Shown here: in pieces, positions 35,263 through 44,706 of the stretch
Layout: every line of letters begins with the position of its first letter
Numbering within the stretch: position 1 is the stretch's first letter
Source: Streptacidiphilus sp. P02-A3a
Lineage (GTDB): Bacteria > Actinomycetota > Actinomycetes > Streptomycetales > Streptomycetaceae
DNA: 64,000 nucleotides
Assembly: GCF_014084105.1 (NCBI RefSeq)
Contig: NZ_CP048289.1
Coordinates: forward strand, 3,791,922-3,855,921
Reading direction: 5' to 3'
Made by a program: the position numbers and the translations under genes
Notes under the pieces: generated by a model
What the model was told of the DNA's origin: nothing
The model's input: only the letters and a program-made list of their open reading frames with translations
The model's database searches: none

Positions 35263-37368
35263 ATGACGACGATACGGCCCGGCCGCTCCTATCCACTGGG
35301 AGCCACCTACGACGGCTCCGGCACCAACTTCTCGCTCTTCTCCGAGATCGCCGAACAGGTCGAACTGGTGCTGATCGCCGACGACGGCACCCAGGAGTGC
35401 GTCACGCTCACCGAGGTGGACGGTTACGTCTGGCACGCCTACCTGGAGGGAGTGCACCCGGGCCAACGGTACGGCTTCCGTGTGCACGGCCCCTACCAGC
35501 CCGAACGGGGTCATCGCTGCAACCCCTCGAAACTGCTCCTGGACCCGTACGCCAAGGCGATCGACGGGCAGCCGGACGGCGACCCGGCCCTGTTCGGCTA
35601 CCTCTTCGACAAGCCCGAGGAGCCGAACACCGCCGACAGCCTGGGCCACACCATGCTCTCCGTCGTCAGCGACCACACCTTCGACTGGGGGGACGACCGG
35701 GCCCCGGACCTCGCCTACCACCACTCGGTGATCTACGAGGCACACGTCAAGGGGATGACCCGCGACCACCCCGACCTGCCCGAGGAAATCCGGGGCAGCT
35801 ACGCCGGTATCGGCCACCCCGCGATCATCGAACACCTCCGCACGCTCGGCGTCACCGCCATCGAACTCATGCCCGTGCACCAGTTCGTCCAGGACGGGCA
35901 CCTGCGCGAGCGGGGGCTGTCCAACTACTGGGGCTACAACACCATCGGGTTCTTCGCTCCGCACAACGGCTACTCCTCCTCCGGCACCCGTGGCCAGCAG
36001 GTGACCGAGTTCAAGCAGATGGTCAAGAACCTGCACGCGGCAGGCATCGAGGTCATCCTGGACGTGGTCTACAACCACACCGCCGAAGGCAACGAGCAGG
36101 GCCCCACCCTCTCCTTCCGGGGCATCGACAACAACGCCTACTACCGGCTGGTCAACGACGACCCGGCGCACTACTTCGACACCACCGGTACCGGCAACAG
36201 CCTGCTGATGCGCCACCCCAGCGTGCTGCAACTGATCATGGACTCGCTGCGCTACTGGGTCACCGAGATGCACGTCGACGGCTTCCGCTTCGACCTCGCC
36301 TCCACCTTGGCCCGGCAGTTCCACGAGGTCGACAAGCTCTCCGCGTTCTTCGACCTGGTCCAGCAGGACCCGGTCATCAGCCAGGTCAAGCTCATCGCCG
36401 AACCCTGGGACATCGGCGACGACGGCTACCAGGTCGGCATGTTCCCGCCGCTGTGGACCGAGTGGAACGGGCGGTACCGCGACACGGTCCGCGACTTCTG
36501 GCGCGGAGCCGAGGCCACGCTGCCCGAGTTCGCCTCCCGCATCGCCGGCTCGGCCGACCTGTACAAGCACGACCGGCGGCGGCCGCTGGCCAGCATCAAC
36601 TTCATCACCGCACATGACGGCTTCACCCTGCGCGACCTCGTCTCCTACAACGACAAGCACAACGAAGCCAACGGCGAAGACGGCAACGACGGGGACAACA
36701 GCAACAGCTCCTGGAACTGCGGCGCCGAAGGCGACACCGACAACCAGGAGGTCCTCGACCTCCGCGCCCGCCAGCAGCGCAACCTGCTGACCACACTCCT
36801 GCTCTCGCAAGGCGTGCCCATGATCGCCCACGGCGACGAACTCGGCCGCACCCAGCTGGGCAACAACAACGCCTACTGCCAGGACAGCGAACTCACCTGG
36901 ATCAACTGGGACCTCGACCAGGCACAACGCGACCTGCTGGACTTCACCCGCCGACTGGTCCACCTGCGCCGGACCCATCCGATCCTGCGCCGGAGGCGCT
37001 TCTTCCAAGGAGCCGGTACCGGTGAGCAGATCGGCGACATGGTCTGGCTCCTGCCCGACGGTCAGCAGATGCAGGACACGCACTGGCACTGGGAGGAGGC
37101 CCGCGCGGTGGCGGTCTTCCTCAACGGGGACGCCATAACCGAACCCGACCAGCAGGGCGACCGGGTTACCGACGACTCCTTCCTCATCATGTTCAACGGC
37201 CACCACGAGCCCGTCGACTTCCGTCTCCCCGGCAAGGAGTACGGCCGGACCTGGGACATCGCCGTCGACACCGCCCACCCGCTCGGCCAGGACGGTCTTG
37301 AGGAACTACAGGCCGAAAGCACCGTCCGTCTCGACGGACGCAGCACCCTGGTCCTCATCCGCCGCTGA
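35263..37368 (+). CDS. glgX: Glycogen debranching enzyme GlgX
   Basis: A 701-residue GH13 enzyme (subfamily 11). An N-terminal beta-sandwich (residues 1-150, PLGATYDGSGTNFSLFSE) precedes the catalytic barrel. The nucleophile is Asp344 in DGFRFDLAS, the acid Glu380 in LIAEPWD, and His451-Asp452 in ITAHDGF complete the active site. The conserved EVILDVVYNHTAEG is also present. It hydrolyses alpha-1,6 branches of limit dextrins during glycogen turnover. No other glycogen genes are adjacent. The ATG at 35263 is chosen because the family N-terminus starts there. Confidence 0.95.
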   Translation: MTTIRPGRSYPLGATYDGSGTNFSLFSEIAEQVELVLIADDGTQECVTLTEVDGYVWHAYLEGVHPGQRYGFRVHGPYQPERGHRCNPSKLLLDPYAKAIDGQPDGDPALFGYLFDKPEEPNTADSLGHTMLSVVSDHTFDWGDDRAPDLAYHHSVIYEAHVKGMTRDHPDLPEEIRGSYAGIGHPAIIEHLRTLGVTAIELMPVHQFVQDGHLRERGLSNYWGYNTIGFFAPHNGYSSSGTRGQQVTEFKQMVKNLHAAGIEVILDVVYNHTAEGNEQGPTLSFRGIDNNAYYRLVNDDPAHYFDTTGTGNSLLMRHPSVLQLIMDSLRYWVTEMHVDGFRFDLASTLARQFHEVDKLSAFFDLVQQDPVISQVKLIAEPWDIGDDGYQVGMFPPLWTEWNGRYRDTVRDFWRGAEATLPEFASRIAGSADLYKHDRRRPLASINFITAHDGFTLRDLVSYNDKHNEANGEDGNDGDNSNSSWNCGAEGDTDNQEVLDLRARQQRNLLTTLLLSQGVPMIAHGDELGRTQLGNNNAYCQDSELTWINWDLDQAQRDLLDFTRRLVHLRRTHPILRRRRFFQGAGTGEQIGDMVWLLPDGQQMQDTHWHWEEARAVAVFLNGDAITEPDQQGDRVTDDSFLIMFNGHHEPVDFRLPGKEYGRTWDIAVDTAHPLGQDGLEELQAESTVRLDGRSTLVLIRR

Positions 37369-37482
37369 CACCGCACCCGCCGGGGAAGCCGACCGCCGCC
37401 GGGGTCCTCGGCTGCGAACCGGCCCGAGAGGAGCGGGAGCCGGGCGCGGTACCGGCGGGCTGTGGTCGGCCACGGGGGACGA

Positions 37483-38154
37483 CTACGTGGCGGTCGCGTG
37501 GATCACCGCGCGCAGGGAGGCGGAGGTGCGGTCGATGTGCTGGGCGAGGAGTTCGGCGGCTGCGGCCGCGTCGCGGGAGAGGACGACGTCCAGCAGTTCC
37601 TGGTGTTCCCGGGCCACGTTGCGTTCGTAGTCGTGGCCGACCGGGCGCGACCAGCGGCGGTAGATCGCGGCGGCGTCGCGCAGGTTCGTGGCGACGGCCA
37701 GCAGGCGGTCGTTTCCGCATCCCTCCAGGAGCGCCTGGTGGAAGCGCTCGTGCACGGCGAACCAGTCGCCGCTGACGTGGCCGTCGGGCAGGATGGCCGG
37801 GGTGCTGGCCAGGTGGTGGTGGGCGGCGACGGCTGAGGACTCCCACTGGATGTCCCCTCGCTCGACCGAGCGGCGCAGCACCATGGACTCGATCTCGGTG
37901 CGGGCCTCGGTGAGTTCGTTGAGGTGTTTGAGCGACAGGGCGATCACACTGAAGCCCTGCTGGGGCGCGGCGGTGACCAGGCCCTGTTCGGACAGGCGGG
38001 TCAGCGCCTCGCGGATGACGGACTGGCTGACCCCGAACCGTTCCGCGAGCTCGACCAGCCGCAGGCGCTGCCCGGGGTCCAGCTCGCCGTGGAAGATCTC
38101 CTCGCGGATCTGCGCGTGGACCGCGCCCGCCCGTGTCGCCTTCTCTCCCGCCAT
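37483..38154 (-). CDS. GntR-family (FadR/FCD) regulator of the catabolic operon
   Basis: A 223-residue regulator. The winged HTH is at residues about 8-75 (GQRLRLVELAERFGVSQSVIREALTRL), and the all-helical FCD ligand domain follows. Metal-binding His and Asp residues of FCD domains are plausible in HERFHQALLE and HQELLD. It is divergent from the FAH-dioxygenase-hydroxylase operon by 135 bp. The AT-rich spacer holds two inverted repeats. I infer that it represses the operon until an aromatic intermediate binds. Confidence 0.88.
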   Translation of the reverse strand: MAGEKATRAGAVHAQIREEIFHGELDPGQRLRLVELAERFGVSQSVIREALTRLSEQGLVTAAPQQGFSVIALSLKHLNELTEARTEIESMVLRRSVERGDIQWESSAVAAHHHLASTPAILPDGHVSGDWFAVHERFHQALLEGCGNDRLLAVATNLRDAAAIYRRWSRPVGHDYERNVAREHQELLDVVLSRDAAAAAELLAQHIDRTSASLRAVIHATAT

Positions 38155-38162
38155 GGCGTACA

Positions 38163-38203
38163 GGTTAGCAGATAACCGCCAGATGGAGAGATTAGCGTTA
38201 ATC
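38163..38203. promoter_or_regulatory. Two inverted repeats between GntR and the catabolic operon
   Basis: GGTTA(GCAGA)TAACC (38163-38177) and GATTA(GCGT)TAATC (38190-38203) lie about 27 bp apart, centre to centre, in an AT-rich spacer. Short arms with few bases between are usual for FadR-type GntR sites. Both lie within 50 bp of the GntR start. Confidence 0.55.
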
Positions 38204-38289
38204 CATTGCCTTCTCGCTAAGTTGTGTGAACACTACGGTGCATACGCCGAGGCGTTGCACACCGAACACGACTACAGCGGGAGACACAG

Positions 38290-39153
38290 ATGCGCGTGGC
38301 CAACATCGACGGACGGCTGGCCCTGGGCCGCGCCGACGGCTACCTCGACGTGGCCGGTGCGAGCGGGGGCCGCTTCGGACCGGATCCGCAGGCGGCGTTC
38401 GCCGACTGGGACGCCTTCGCCCGCTGGGCCCAGGAGTACCTGGCGGCCGCTCCGGACGACCCCGCGACCAGCCTCGACCCGGGTGCGGGAGCCGTCCGGG
38501 GAGCACCGGTGCCCCGCCCGGCCCAGGTGTTCGCCATCGGCCTGAACTACCGCGACCATGTGGCCGAGGCCGGGCTGCAGATCCCGGAGGAACCGGCTGT
38601 CTTCACCAAGTTCCCCACCTCGCTCACCGGCCATGGGCAGAGCGTCACCCTGCCGGAGGGGCTGGTGGACTGGGAGGCCGAGCTGGTGCTGGTCATCGGC
38701 CGCCACTGCCACCGGGCCACCCGCGCGAACGCCTGGTCCCACGTCGCCGGGCTGACCGTGGGGCAGGACCTCTCCGAGCGGCGACTGCAGTTGACCGGCC
38801 CCGCGCCGCAGTTCTCACTCGGCAAGTCCTACCCGGGCTTCGCCCCCACCGGTCCCGAGCTGGTCACGCTCGACGAGTTCGCCGACCCCGACGACCTGGA
38901 ACTGGGCTGCATGCTTGAGGGCGGTGAGGTGCTGCAGAAGAGCCGCACCTCGAACATGATCTTCGATGTGCCGGAGCTGATCGTCCGGCTGTCGGCGGTC
39001 TGCCCGCTGCTGCCCGGGGACCTGGTCTTCACCGGTACCCCCGCCGGTGTCGGCGGTGCCCGCACCCCGCAGAAGTTCCTGGCCCCCGGCGACATCCTGA
39101 TCACCTGGGTCGAAGGGGTCGGCACTCTGCGCAACCCGATGCGGGGCAGCTGA
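38290..39153 (+). CDS. Fumarylacetoacetate hydrolase-family protein
   Basis: A 287-residue FAH-fold enzyme. The conserved core is AIGLNYRDHVAEAG (about residues 83-96), then the metal-binding acidic pattern VDWEAELVLVIGR, and the late LPGDLVFTGTPAGVG. Such enzymes hydrolyse C-C bonds of acylpyruvates or decarboxylate oxo-acids after aromatic ring cleavage. As first gene of the operon with an extradiol dioxygenase and an FAD hydroxylase, it most likely cleaves the ring-fission product. If true FAH chemistry occurs, acetoacetate is a product and the downstream synthetase would use it. Confidence 0.9.
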   Translation: MRVANIDGRLALGRADGYLDVAGASGGRFGPDPQAAFADWDAFARWAQEYLAAAPDDPATSLDPGAGAVRGAPVPRPAQVFAIGLNYRDHVAEAGLQIPEEPAVFTKFPTSLTGHGQSVTLPEGLVDWEAELVLVIGRHCHRATRANAWSHVAGLTVGQDLSERRLQLTGPAPQFSLGKSYPGFAPTGPELVTLDEFADPDDLELGCMLEGGEVLQKSRTSNMIFDVPELIVRLSAVCPLLPGDLVFTGTPAGVGGARTPQKFLAPGDILITWVEGVGTLRNPMRGS

Positions 39154-39220
39154 GCCGCAGCGCCCTTCCTCGCGAGAAGAAGTCCGTCAAGAGAGAACGT
39201 CCGTCTGAAGAAAGGTGGCA

Positions 39221-40186
39221 ATGATGCCACTGCACCGCCTGACCCAGATCGTCATGGGTGTGCCGAACGTCGAACAGACCGCCGCCTACTACCGGGACTT
39301 CGGCCTGACGCCGAGCAGCGGCCCCCTGGACGCCGCCGCGCCGCGGCACGGCGGGCACAGCTTCTCCACCGTCGACGGCGGGGAGCAGCTGCGGATCGTC
39401 CGCACCCCCCGCCGTCGGCTGGTCGAGCTCGGTGTCGGTGCCGACGACCCGGACGACCTGGACCGGGTCGCGGTGTCCTTGGCGAAGCTCGGCGTCCAGG
39501 TGGAGCGGACCGCCACCGGCGTGTCCGCCGTCGACCCCGGCACCGAACTGCTGGTCCGGGTCGAGCTCTCCCCCCGCTGCGAGCAGCGGCCCACGCCGCC
39601 GCCGCCCTACAACGCGCCGGGCATCGCCGCCCGGGTGCAGGAACGCGCGCCCGGCATCCTGCGCGAGGGGCCGGTCCGCCCCCGCAAGCTGGGGCACGTC
39701 GTGCTCGGCTCCACCGACCAGGAGTTCTCGCAGCGGTTCTTCCAGCAGGGCGTCGGGCTCAAGGTCAGTGACACCGTGCCGGGCCTGGCCGCGTTCATGC
39801 GCTGCTCCAGCGACCACCACAACGTGCTGGTGCAGCAGGCGCCGGTGGCGTTCCTGCACCACACCTCCTGGCAGGTGGACGACGTCGACGAGGTCGGCCG
39901 CGGGGCCACCACCATGCTGGAGGCCGACCCCGCCCGGCATGTCTGGGGCCTGGGACGGCACTTCCTCGGCTCCAACTTCTTCTGGTACCTCAAGGACCCG
40001 GCCGGCACCTTCTCCGAGTACTACTCCGACCTGGACTGCATCGTCGAGGACGCGCTGTGGAAGCCGGGTGAGTGGGAGGGAGCGAAGGCACTGTGGGCGT
40101 GGGGGCCGCCCCCGCCGCCGTCCTTCCTCGCCCCTGAGGACCTCGCGGAGCTGATGACCGGGGCCCACGCCGGCCCGGCGAAGTAG
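39221..40186 (+). CDS. Extradiol (VOC-fold) ring-cleavage dioxygenase
   Basis: A 321-residue protein with two VOC domains. Candidate Fe(II) ligands are in LGHVVLG, FLHHTSWQV and FSEYYSD, the 2-His-1-Glu set of catechol 2,3-dioxygenase-like enzymes. An AAAGGTGG site precedes the ATG at 39221; a second ATG follows at once. A five-Pro run (WGPPPPPSFL) lies near the C-terminus. It would cleave a catechol or similar diol made by the downstream hydroxylase. Confidence 0.85.
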   Translation: MMPLHRLTQIVMGVPNVEQTAAYYRDFGLTPSSGPLDAAAPRHGGHSFSTVDGGEQLRIVRTPRRRLVELGVGADDPDDLDRVAVSLAKLGVQVERTATGVSAVDPGTELLVRVELSPRCEQRPTPPPPYNAPGIAARVQERAPGILREGPVRPRKLGHVVLGSTDQEFSQRFFQQGVGLKVSDTVPGLAAFMRCSSDHHNVLVQQAPVAFLHHTSWQVDDVDEVGRGATTMLEADPARHVWGLGRHFLGSNFFWYLKDPAGTFSEYYSDLDCIVEDALWKPGEWEGAKALWAWGPPPPPSFLAPEDLAELMTGAHAGPAK

Positions 40187-40195
40187 GAGCCGGTG

Positions 40196-41815
40196 ATGAC
40201 ACCTCACGACGACCGCCCCACGGACTGCGACGTCCTGGTGATCGGGGCCGGGCCGGTCGGCCTGGCCTGCGCCCTCCTGCTGGCGCGGGACGGGTGGACG
40301 GTGACCGTCCTGGAACGGTGGCCCTCGCCCTATCCCCGGCCCCGGGCGGTGCACTTCGACGACGAGGTCGGCCGCCTGCTGGCCGGTGCCGGGCTCGGCG
40401 ACCGGCTCGCCGAGCTCACCGAGGCCGGTGACACCTACGAGTGGCGCAACGCCGACGGTGCCACGCTGCTGCGGTTCGACTGGTCCGGGCTCGGCCCCTC
40501 CGGCTGGCCCACGGCGTCGATGATGCACCAGCCGGACCTGGAGCGGGCCCTGGTGGAGACCGCCGAAGCCGATCCGGCGATCATGGTGATGCGTGGACAC
40601 GAGGCCGTCGAACTCGTCCAGCACGCCGACTCGGTGACGGTCACCACGCGCGACGGCCTCGGCGACGAGCACCGCTTCACCGCCCCCTGGGTCGTCGGCT
40701 GCGACGGGGCCAACAGCTTCGTGCGCACCCGCATGCCCACCGAGATGCTGGACCTGGGCTTCTTCTACGACTGGCTGATCGTCGACGTGCGCACGCAGCA
40801 GGACCGCGTCTGGAGCCCCGCCAACCTCCAGATCTGCGACCCGGCCAGGCCCACCACCGTCGTGTCCGGCGGCCCCGGGCGCAGGCGCTGGGAGTTCATG
40901 CGGATGCCCGGCGAGAGCGTGGAGGAACTCAACACCGAGGCCACCGCCTGGAAGCTGCTGGCGCCCTGGGACCTCACGCCCGACAACTGCACGCTGGAAC
41001 GGCACGCCGTCTACACCTTCCAGGCCCAGTGGGCGGACGTCTGGCGCGCGGGCCGGCTGCTGCTGGCCGGGGACGCCGCGCACCTGATGCCGCCCTTCGC
41101 CGGGCAGGGCATGTGCTCGGGCATCCGCGACGCGGCCAACCTGGCCTGGAAGCTCGGCCTCGTCCTGCGCGGTGCGGCCGACCCGGCGGTGCTGGACACC
41201 TACGGCAGTGAACGCAGCGCACACGTCCAGCACGCGATCGGCATGTCCGTCGAACTCGGCAAGGTCATCTGCGTCACTGACCCCGCCGCCGCGACCGGGC
41301 GGGACAGCGCGATGATCGCGCTGGGGGCGGACCCGGAGCGCATCCTGCCCCCGCTGCCCCCGCCGACCCTCAGCAACGGCGTCATCTCGGGCGGCCCGGC
41401 CGACCCCTCGGCCGGTCAGCTCAGTACGCAGCCGCGGGTCCGCCATCGCGGCCGTACCGGGCTGCTGGACGAGGTGGTGGGCCACGGCTTCGTGCTGGCC
41501 GCCACCACCGACCCCCGCACCGTCCTGACGACCGAGCAACTCGCCTTCCTGGAAAGGATCGGCGCCCACCTGCTGCACCTGGCACCGGTGGACGTCGAAG
41601 CCGATCCGCAGGTCGCCGGGTACGACGTCGACGAGGTCCTGCTGCCGCACCTCCGGGAGGCCGGGCACGCGGGCCTGCTGATCCGCCCCGACCACTACAT
41701 CTTCGGCACGGCCCGCACCCCTGAGGAGTTGTCGGCGCTGGTCGACGAGCTCCGGCAGCAGCTCACCGCAACCCCGGCTCCCTCGGCTCCCGCGACTCCG
41801 GCGGGTGACGCATGA
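40196..41815 (+). CDS. MhpA-like FAD-dependent aromatic hydroxylase
   Basis: A 539-residue flavin hydroxylase resembling 3-(3-hydroxyphenyl)propionate hydroxylase. The FAD motif is VLVIGAGPVGLACALLLARD (about residues 13-32), the DG motif is VVGCDGANSFVR, and GDAAHLMPPFAGQGMCSGIRD is the MhpA-type FAD/phosphate motif in two parts. The C-terminal thioredoxin-like domain is present. A GGAG site lies six bases before the ATG at 40196. It probably adds the hydroxyl group that makes the ring cleavable. Confidence 0.88.
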   Translation: MTPHDDRPTDCDVLVIGAGPVGLACALLLARDGWTVTVLERWPSPYPRPRAVHFDDEVGRLLAGAGLGDRLAELTEAGDTYEWRNADGATLLRFDWSGLGPSGWPTASMMHQPDLERALVETAEADPAIMVMRGHEAVELVQHADSVTVTTRDGLGDEHRFTAPWVVGCDGANSFVRTRMPTEMLDLGFFYDWLIVDVRTQQDRVWSPANLQICDPARPTTVVSGGPGRRRWEFMRMPGESVEELNTEATAWKLLAPWDLTPDNCTLERHAVYTFQAQWADVWRAGRLLLAGDAAHLMPPFAGQGMCSGIRDAANLAWKLGLVLRGAADPAVLDTYGSERSAHVQHAIGMSVELGKVICVTDPAAATGRDSAMIALGADPERILPPLPPPTLSNGVISGGPADPSAGQLSTQPRVRHRGRTGLLDEVVGHGFVLAATTDPRTVLTTEQLAFLERIGAHLLHLAPVDVEADPQVAGYDVDEVLLPHLREAGHAGLLIRPDHYIFGTARTPEELSALVDELRQQLTATPAPSAPATPAGDA

Positions 41816-43779
41816 CCGCGGCACCGATCTGGACGCCCGACCCGGCCGCCGTGGCCCGCTCACGGATCGCCCGCTTCACCGAGTTCGTCGCGGCCAGGAC
41901 CGGCACGTCCCACCCCGACTACCCATCGTTGTGGCAGTGGTCGGTGCGGGACCTGGACGGGTTCTGGGCGGCGGTGTGGGAGTTCTTCGACCTCCGCTCC
42001 AGCGCGCCGTACGACAGCGTCCTCGACGACGCGCCCATGCCGGGCACCCGCTGGTTTCCCGGCGCACGGCTCAACTACGCCGAACACGCGCTGCGCGCCC
42101 GGGGTCGGGAGACCGCGCTCGTCTCGGTCGCCGAGGACGGAACCACCACCCGTACCAGCCGGGACGAACTGCGGCGCCAGGTCGGCTCGCTGGCGGCCTG
42201 GCTGCGCCGCAACGGCGTCACCGCGGGGGACAGGGTCGTTGGCTACCTGCCCAACACCGTGCACGCGGCCGTCGCCTTCCTGGCCGCCGCCAGCATCGGG
42301 GCCGTCTGGTCCGCCTGCGGCCAGGACTACGGTGCCCCCGGCGCGGCCGCCCGCTTCGCCCAACTGGAGCCCGTCATCCTGTTCGCGGCCGACGGCTACC
42401 GGTGGAACGGCACGGCACACGACCGCCGCACCGAGGCGGATGAACTCCGTGACGCGCTGCCCAGCGTGCGGCACACCGTGCGCGTGCCCTGCCTCGGACT
42501 GCTGACGACCGACGACCCGTGCTCGTCCGACTGGGCCGAGGTGACCGGCGGTACCGAGGAGCCCGTCTTCGAGCAACTGCCGTTCGACGCCCCGCTGTGG
42601 GTGCTGTTCTCGTCCGGGACGACGGGCACGCCGAAGGGGATCGTGCACGGGCACGGCGGCGTGCTGCTGGACCACCACCGGCTGCTGGGTCTGCACCTGG
42701 ACCTGAATCCCGGCGACCGGTTCCTCTGGTACACGACCACGAACTGGATGATGTGGAACCTGGTGGTCTCCGGCCTGCTGGTCGGCGCCGTCCCGGTGCT
42801 CTACGACGGCAGCCCCAACCACCCGGGCCCGCAACGGCTGTGGGAACTGGCGGCGGAACACCGGACGCCGGTCCTGGGCGTGAGCCCCGGCTACCTCCAG
42901 GGCTCGGCCAAGGCCGGACTCGAACCCGGGCGCGACCTCGACCTCTCCGCCCTGCGGGTGCTCGGCTCCACCGGCGCGCCGCTGGCCGCCCAGCCCTACC
43001 ACTGGGTCCGGGAACACGTCGGGGAGCGGGTGCAGGTCGCCTCGCTCAGCGGGGGCACCGACATCGTCAGCGGATTCGCGGGCAGCGCCCCCACCACCCC
43101 GGTCTGGGCCGGAGAGATCTCCGCCCCGCTCCTCGGCGTCGCGCTGGAAGCCCGGGGCGCGCACGGCCACCCGGTCACCGACGAGGTGGGCGAACTGGTG
43201 GTGACCCGACCGCTGCCGTCGATGCCCCTGTACTTCTGGAACGATCCCGACGGCTCGCGCTACCACGACGCCTACTTCGACGCCTGGCCCGGCGTCTGGC
43301 GCCACGGCGACTGGATGACCCGCACCGCACACGGCAGTGTCGTCGTCTCCGGCCGTTCCGACTCCACCCTCAACCGGCAGGGAGTCCGCCTCGGCAGCGC
43401 CGACGTCTACGCGGTGGTCGACGGGCTGCCCGGGATCAGGGAGAGCCTGGTCATCGGCGCCGAACTGGCCGACGGCGGGTACTGGATGCCGCTGTTCGTG
43501 GTGATGGAACCCGGCCACGAGCTCACCGACGCCCTGCGCGCCCTGATCACTACCAGCATCCGCACCCAGGCATCGCCCCGCCACGTCCCCGACACGATCC
43601 TGGCCGTCCCCGCCGTGCCCCACACCAGGACCGGAAAGAAGCTGGAGGTACCGGTCAAGCGCCTCCTCCAGGGCGCGTCGATCAGTGACGTGGTCAGCCG
43701 CGAGGCGGTCGCCGACTTCGACGCCCTCGCCTACTTCAGCCGCTTCGCTCACCGGGCGACTTCGGTCTCCAGCAACTGA
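41812..43779 (+). CDS. aacS: Acetoacetyl-CoA synthetase
   Basis: A 655-residue ANL-family enzyme. The ATP motif is LFSSGTTGTPKGIVHGHGG (about residues 266-284), the AacS-type WTTNWMMWN region reads TTTNWMMWNL, and the C-terminal catalytic Lys lies in TRTGKKLEVPVKRLLQG. It would convert acetoacetate plus CoA and ATP to acetoacetyl-CoA. The ATG overlaps the hydroxylase stop (ATGA). Its presence in a ring-cleavage operon implies that acetoacetate is an end product. The 3' end overlaps the convergent IclR gene by 31 bp. Confidence 0.9.
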   Translation: MTAAPIWTPDPAAVARSRIARFTEFVAARTGTSHPDYPSLWQWSVRDLDGFWAAVWEFFDLRSSAPYDSVLDDAPMPGTRWFPGARLNYAEHALRARGRETALVSVAEDGTTTRTSRDELRRQVGSLAAWLRRNGVTAGDRVVGYLPNTVHAAVAFLAAASIGAVWSACGQDYGAPGAAARFAQLEPVILFAADGYRWNGTAHDRRTEADELRDALPSVRHTVRVPCLGLLTTDDPCSSDWAEVTGGTEEPVFEQLPFDAPLWVLFSSGTTGTPKGIVHGHGGVLLDHHRLLGLHLDLNPGDRFLWYTTTNWMMWNLVVSGLLVGAVPVLYDGSPNHPGPQRLWELAAEHRTPVLGVSPGYLQGSAKAGLEPGRDLDLSALRVLGSTGAPLAAQPYHWVREHVGERVQVASLSGGTDIVSGFAGSAPTTPVWAGEISAPLLGVALEARGAHGHPVTDEVGELVVTRPLPSMPLYFWNDPDGSRYHDAYFDAWPGVWRHGDWMTRTAHGSVVVSGRSDSTLNRQGVRLGSADVYAVVDGLPGIRESLVIGAELADGGYWMPLFVVMEPGHELTDALRALITTSIRTQASPRHVPDTILAVPAVPHTRTGKKLEVPVKRLLQGASISDVVSREAVADFDALAYFSRFAHRATSVSSN

Positions 43780-44561
43780 CGCGAGATCGCTCGGGCGGTG
43801 GCGCGCACGGCCGGTACGTAGGCAGCCGGATCGAACTCCGGGCTCGGGGCGACCACCGACAGGGCGGCGACCACGCCCTCCCGGGCGCGAACGGGTGCGG
43901 CGACCGTCGTGCGCGGGGCCGCCGGATCGAGCCGGCGTGCCACGGCGTAGTCGCCTCTCCTGATCTCCGCGAGGCTACGGCGCAACTCCTCGGTGGTGCG
44001 GATGGTGGTGTCGCCCTCGCCGGAGACGAAGTCCCGCAGGACCTGTTCCTGGACGCCGACCGGTGCGTTCGCGAGCAGCACCAGGCCGACTCCGGTCGTC
44101 GTCAGTGCCATCCGCTCGCCGACCCGGAACCTAACCGGTACGGCGTCGTGTGCGGAGAGCCGCTCCACCAGCAAGGCCTTGTCGTGGTCGCGCACGGCCA
44201 GCAGCACGTGCTGGCCGGTGACATGAAAGAGGTCCTCCATGAACGGCATCGCCACGGCCCGCAGCCCGTGTCCGCGCGGCGCGAGCGAGGCGATCTCCAG
44301 CAGCCGCAGACCGACGACGAAGCGGCCGTCGTCGAGCCGTTCGAGTGCGCCGACGTCGGTCAACTGCCGGGCGAGGCGCAGCGCGGTGCTGCGCGGCATG
44401 CCGGTTCGACGGGTGAGACCCGCCAACGGCAGGGCCCGGTTCTCCGAGTCGAAGCAGCTGAGCAGCGCGAACGCCCGCTCGATGAGCGCCTCGCCCGCGG
44501 CTGGATTCGCTCCCCGCGAGGACGCCGCCTTGCCTTCTGATGGTCTATCCGCTGACTTCAT
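43749..44561 (-). CDS. IclR-family transcriptional regulator
   Basis: A 270-residue regulator. The winged HTH is LPLAGLTRRTGMPRSTALRLARQL (residues about 40-63, in two helices), and the IclR effector domain follows (VGERMALTTTGVGLVLLAN, RRGDYAVARRL). I use the ATG at 44561, with GGAAAC ahead of it; a GTG at 44576 would extend it by five residues into the operator. It is divergent from the cyclase-led operon and convergent with acetoacetyl-CoA synthetase. It is the likely regulator of the right-hand half of the island. Confidence 0.88.
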   Translation of the reverse strand: MKSADRPSEGKAASSRGANPAAGEALIERAFALLSCFDSENRALPLAGLTRRTGMPRSTALRLARQLTDVGALERLDDGRFVVGLRLLEIASLAPRGHGLRAVAMPFMEDLFHVTGQHVLLAVRDHDKALLVERLSAHDAVPVRFRVGERMALTTTGVGLVLLANAPVGVQEQVLRDFVSGEGDTTIRTTEELRRSLAEIRRGDYAVARRLDPAAPRTTVAAPVRAREGVVAALSVVAPSPEFDPAAYVPAVRATARAISRQLLETEVAR

Positions 44562-44572
44562 GAGTTTCCGTT

Positions 44573-44597
44573 CCACTCAGTGGCACAGTCGGTGCCA
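44573..44597. promoter_or_regulatory. Overlapping inverted repeats upstream of the IclR gene
   Basis: CCACT-C-AGTGG (44573-44583) overlaps TGGCAC(AGTCG)GTGCCA (44581-44597). Both are perfect and lie just before the IclR start and about 110 bp before the cyclase gene. This fits an IclR operator controlling both directions. Confidence 0.55.
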
Positions 44598-44706
44598 TTA
44601 TCACCCACCGCTCCTAGCATGACGACACTCAGCGGAAATTCTCTGGAAACCTCCCCGACATGTGGGGGCTCTCTCCGGCCTGGATGAAAACGCAGGTGAC
44701 CGAGCA

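Noticed and set aside
33928-37278. A 1,116-codon open frame on the minus strand opposite the TetX-like and GlgX genes
   Set aside because: It is the mirror of two well-recognised plus-strand genes. Its Val/Gly/Asp/Arg-biased product has no motifs, as expected from high-GC shadow frames.
39101-41863. A 920-codon minus-strand frame opposite the dioxygenase and hydroxylase genes
   Set aside because: The plus-strand genes have clear catalytic motifs and ribosome binding sites; this frame has neither.
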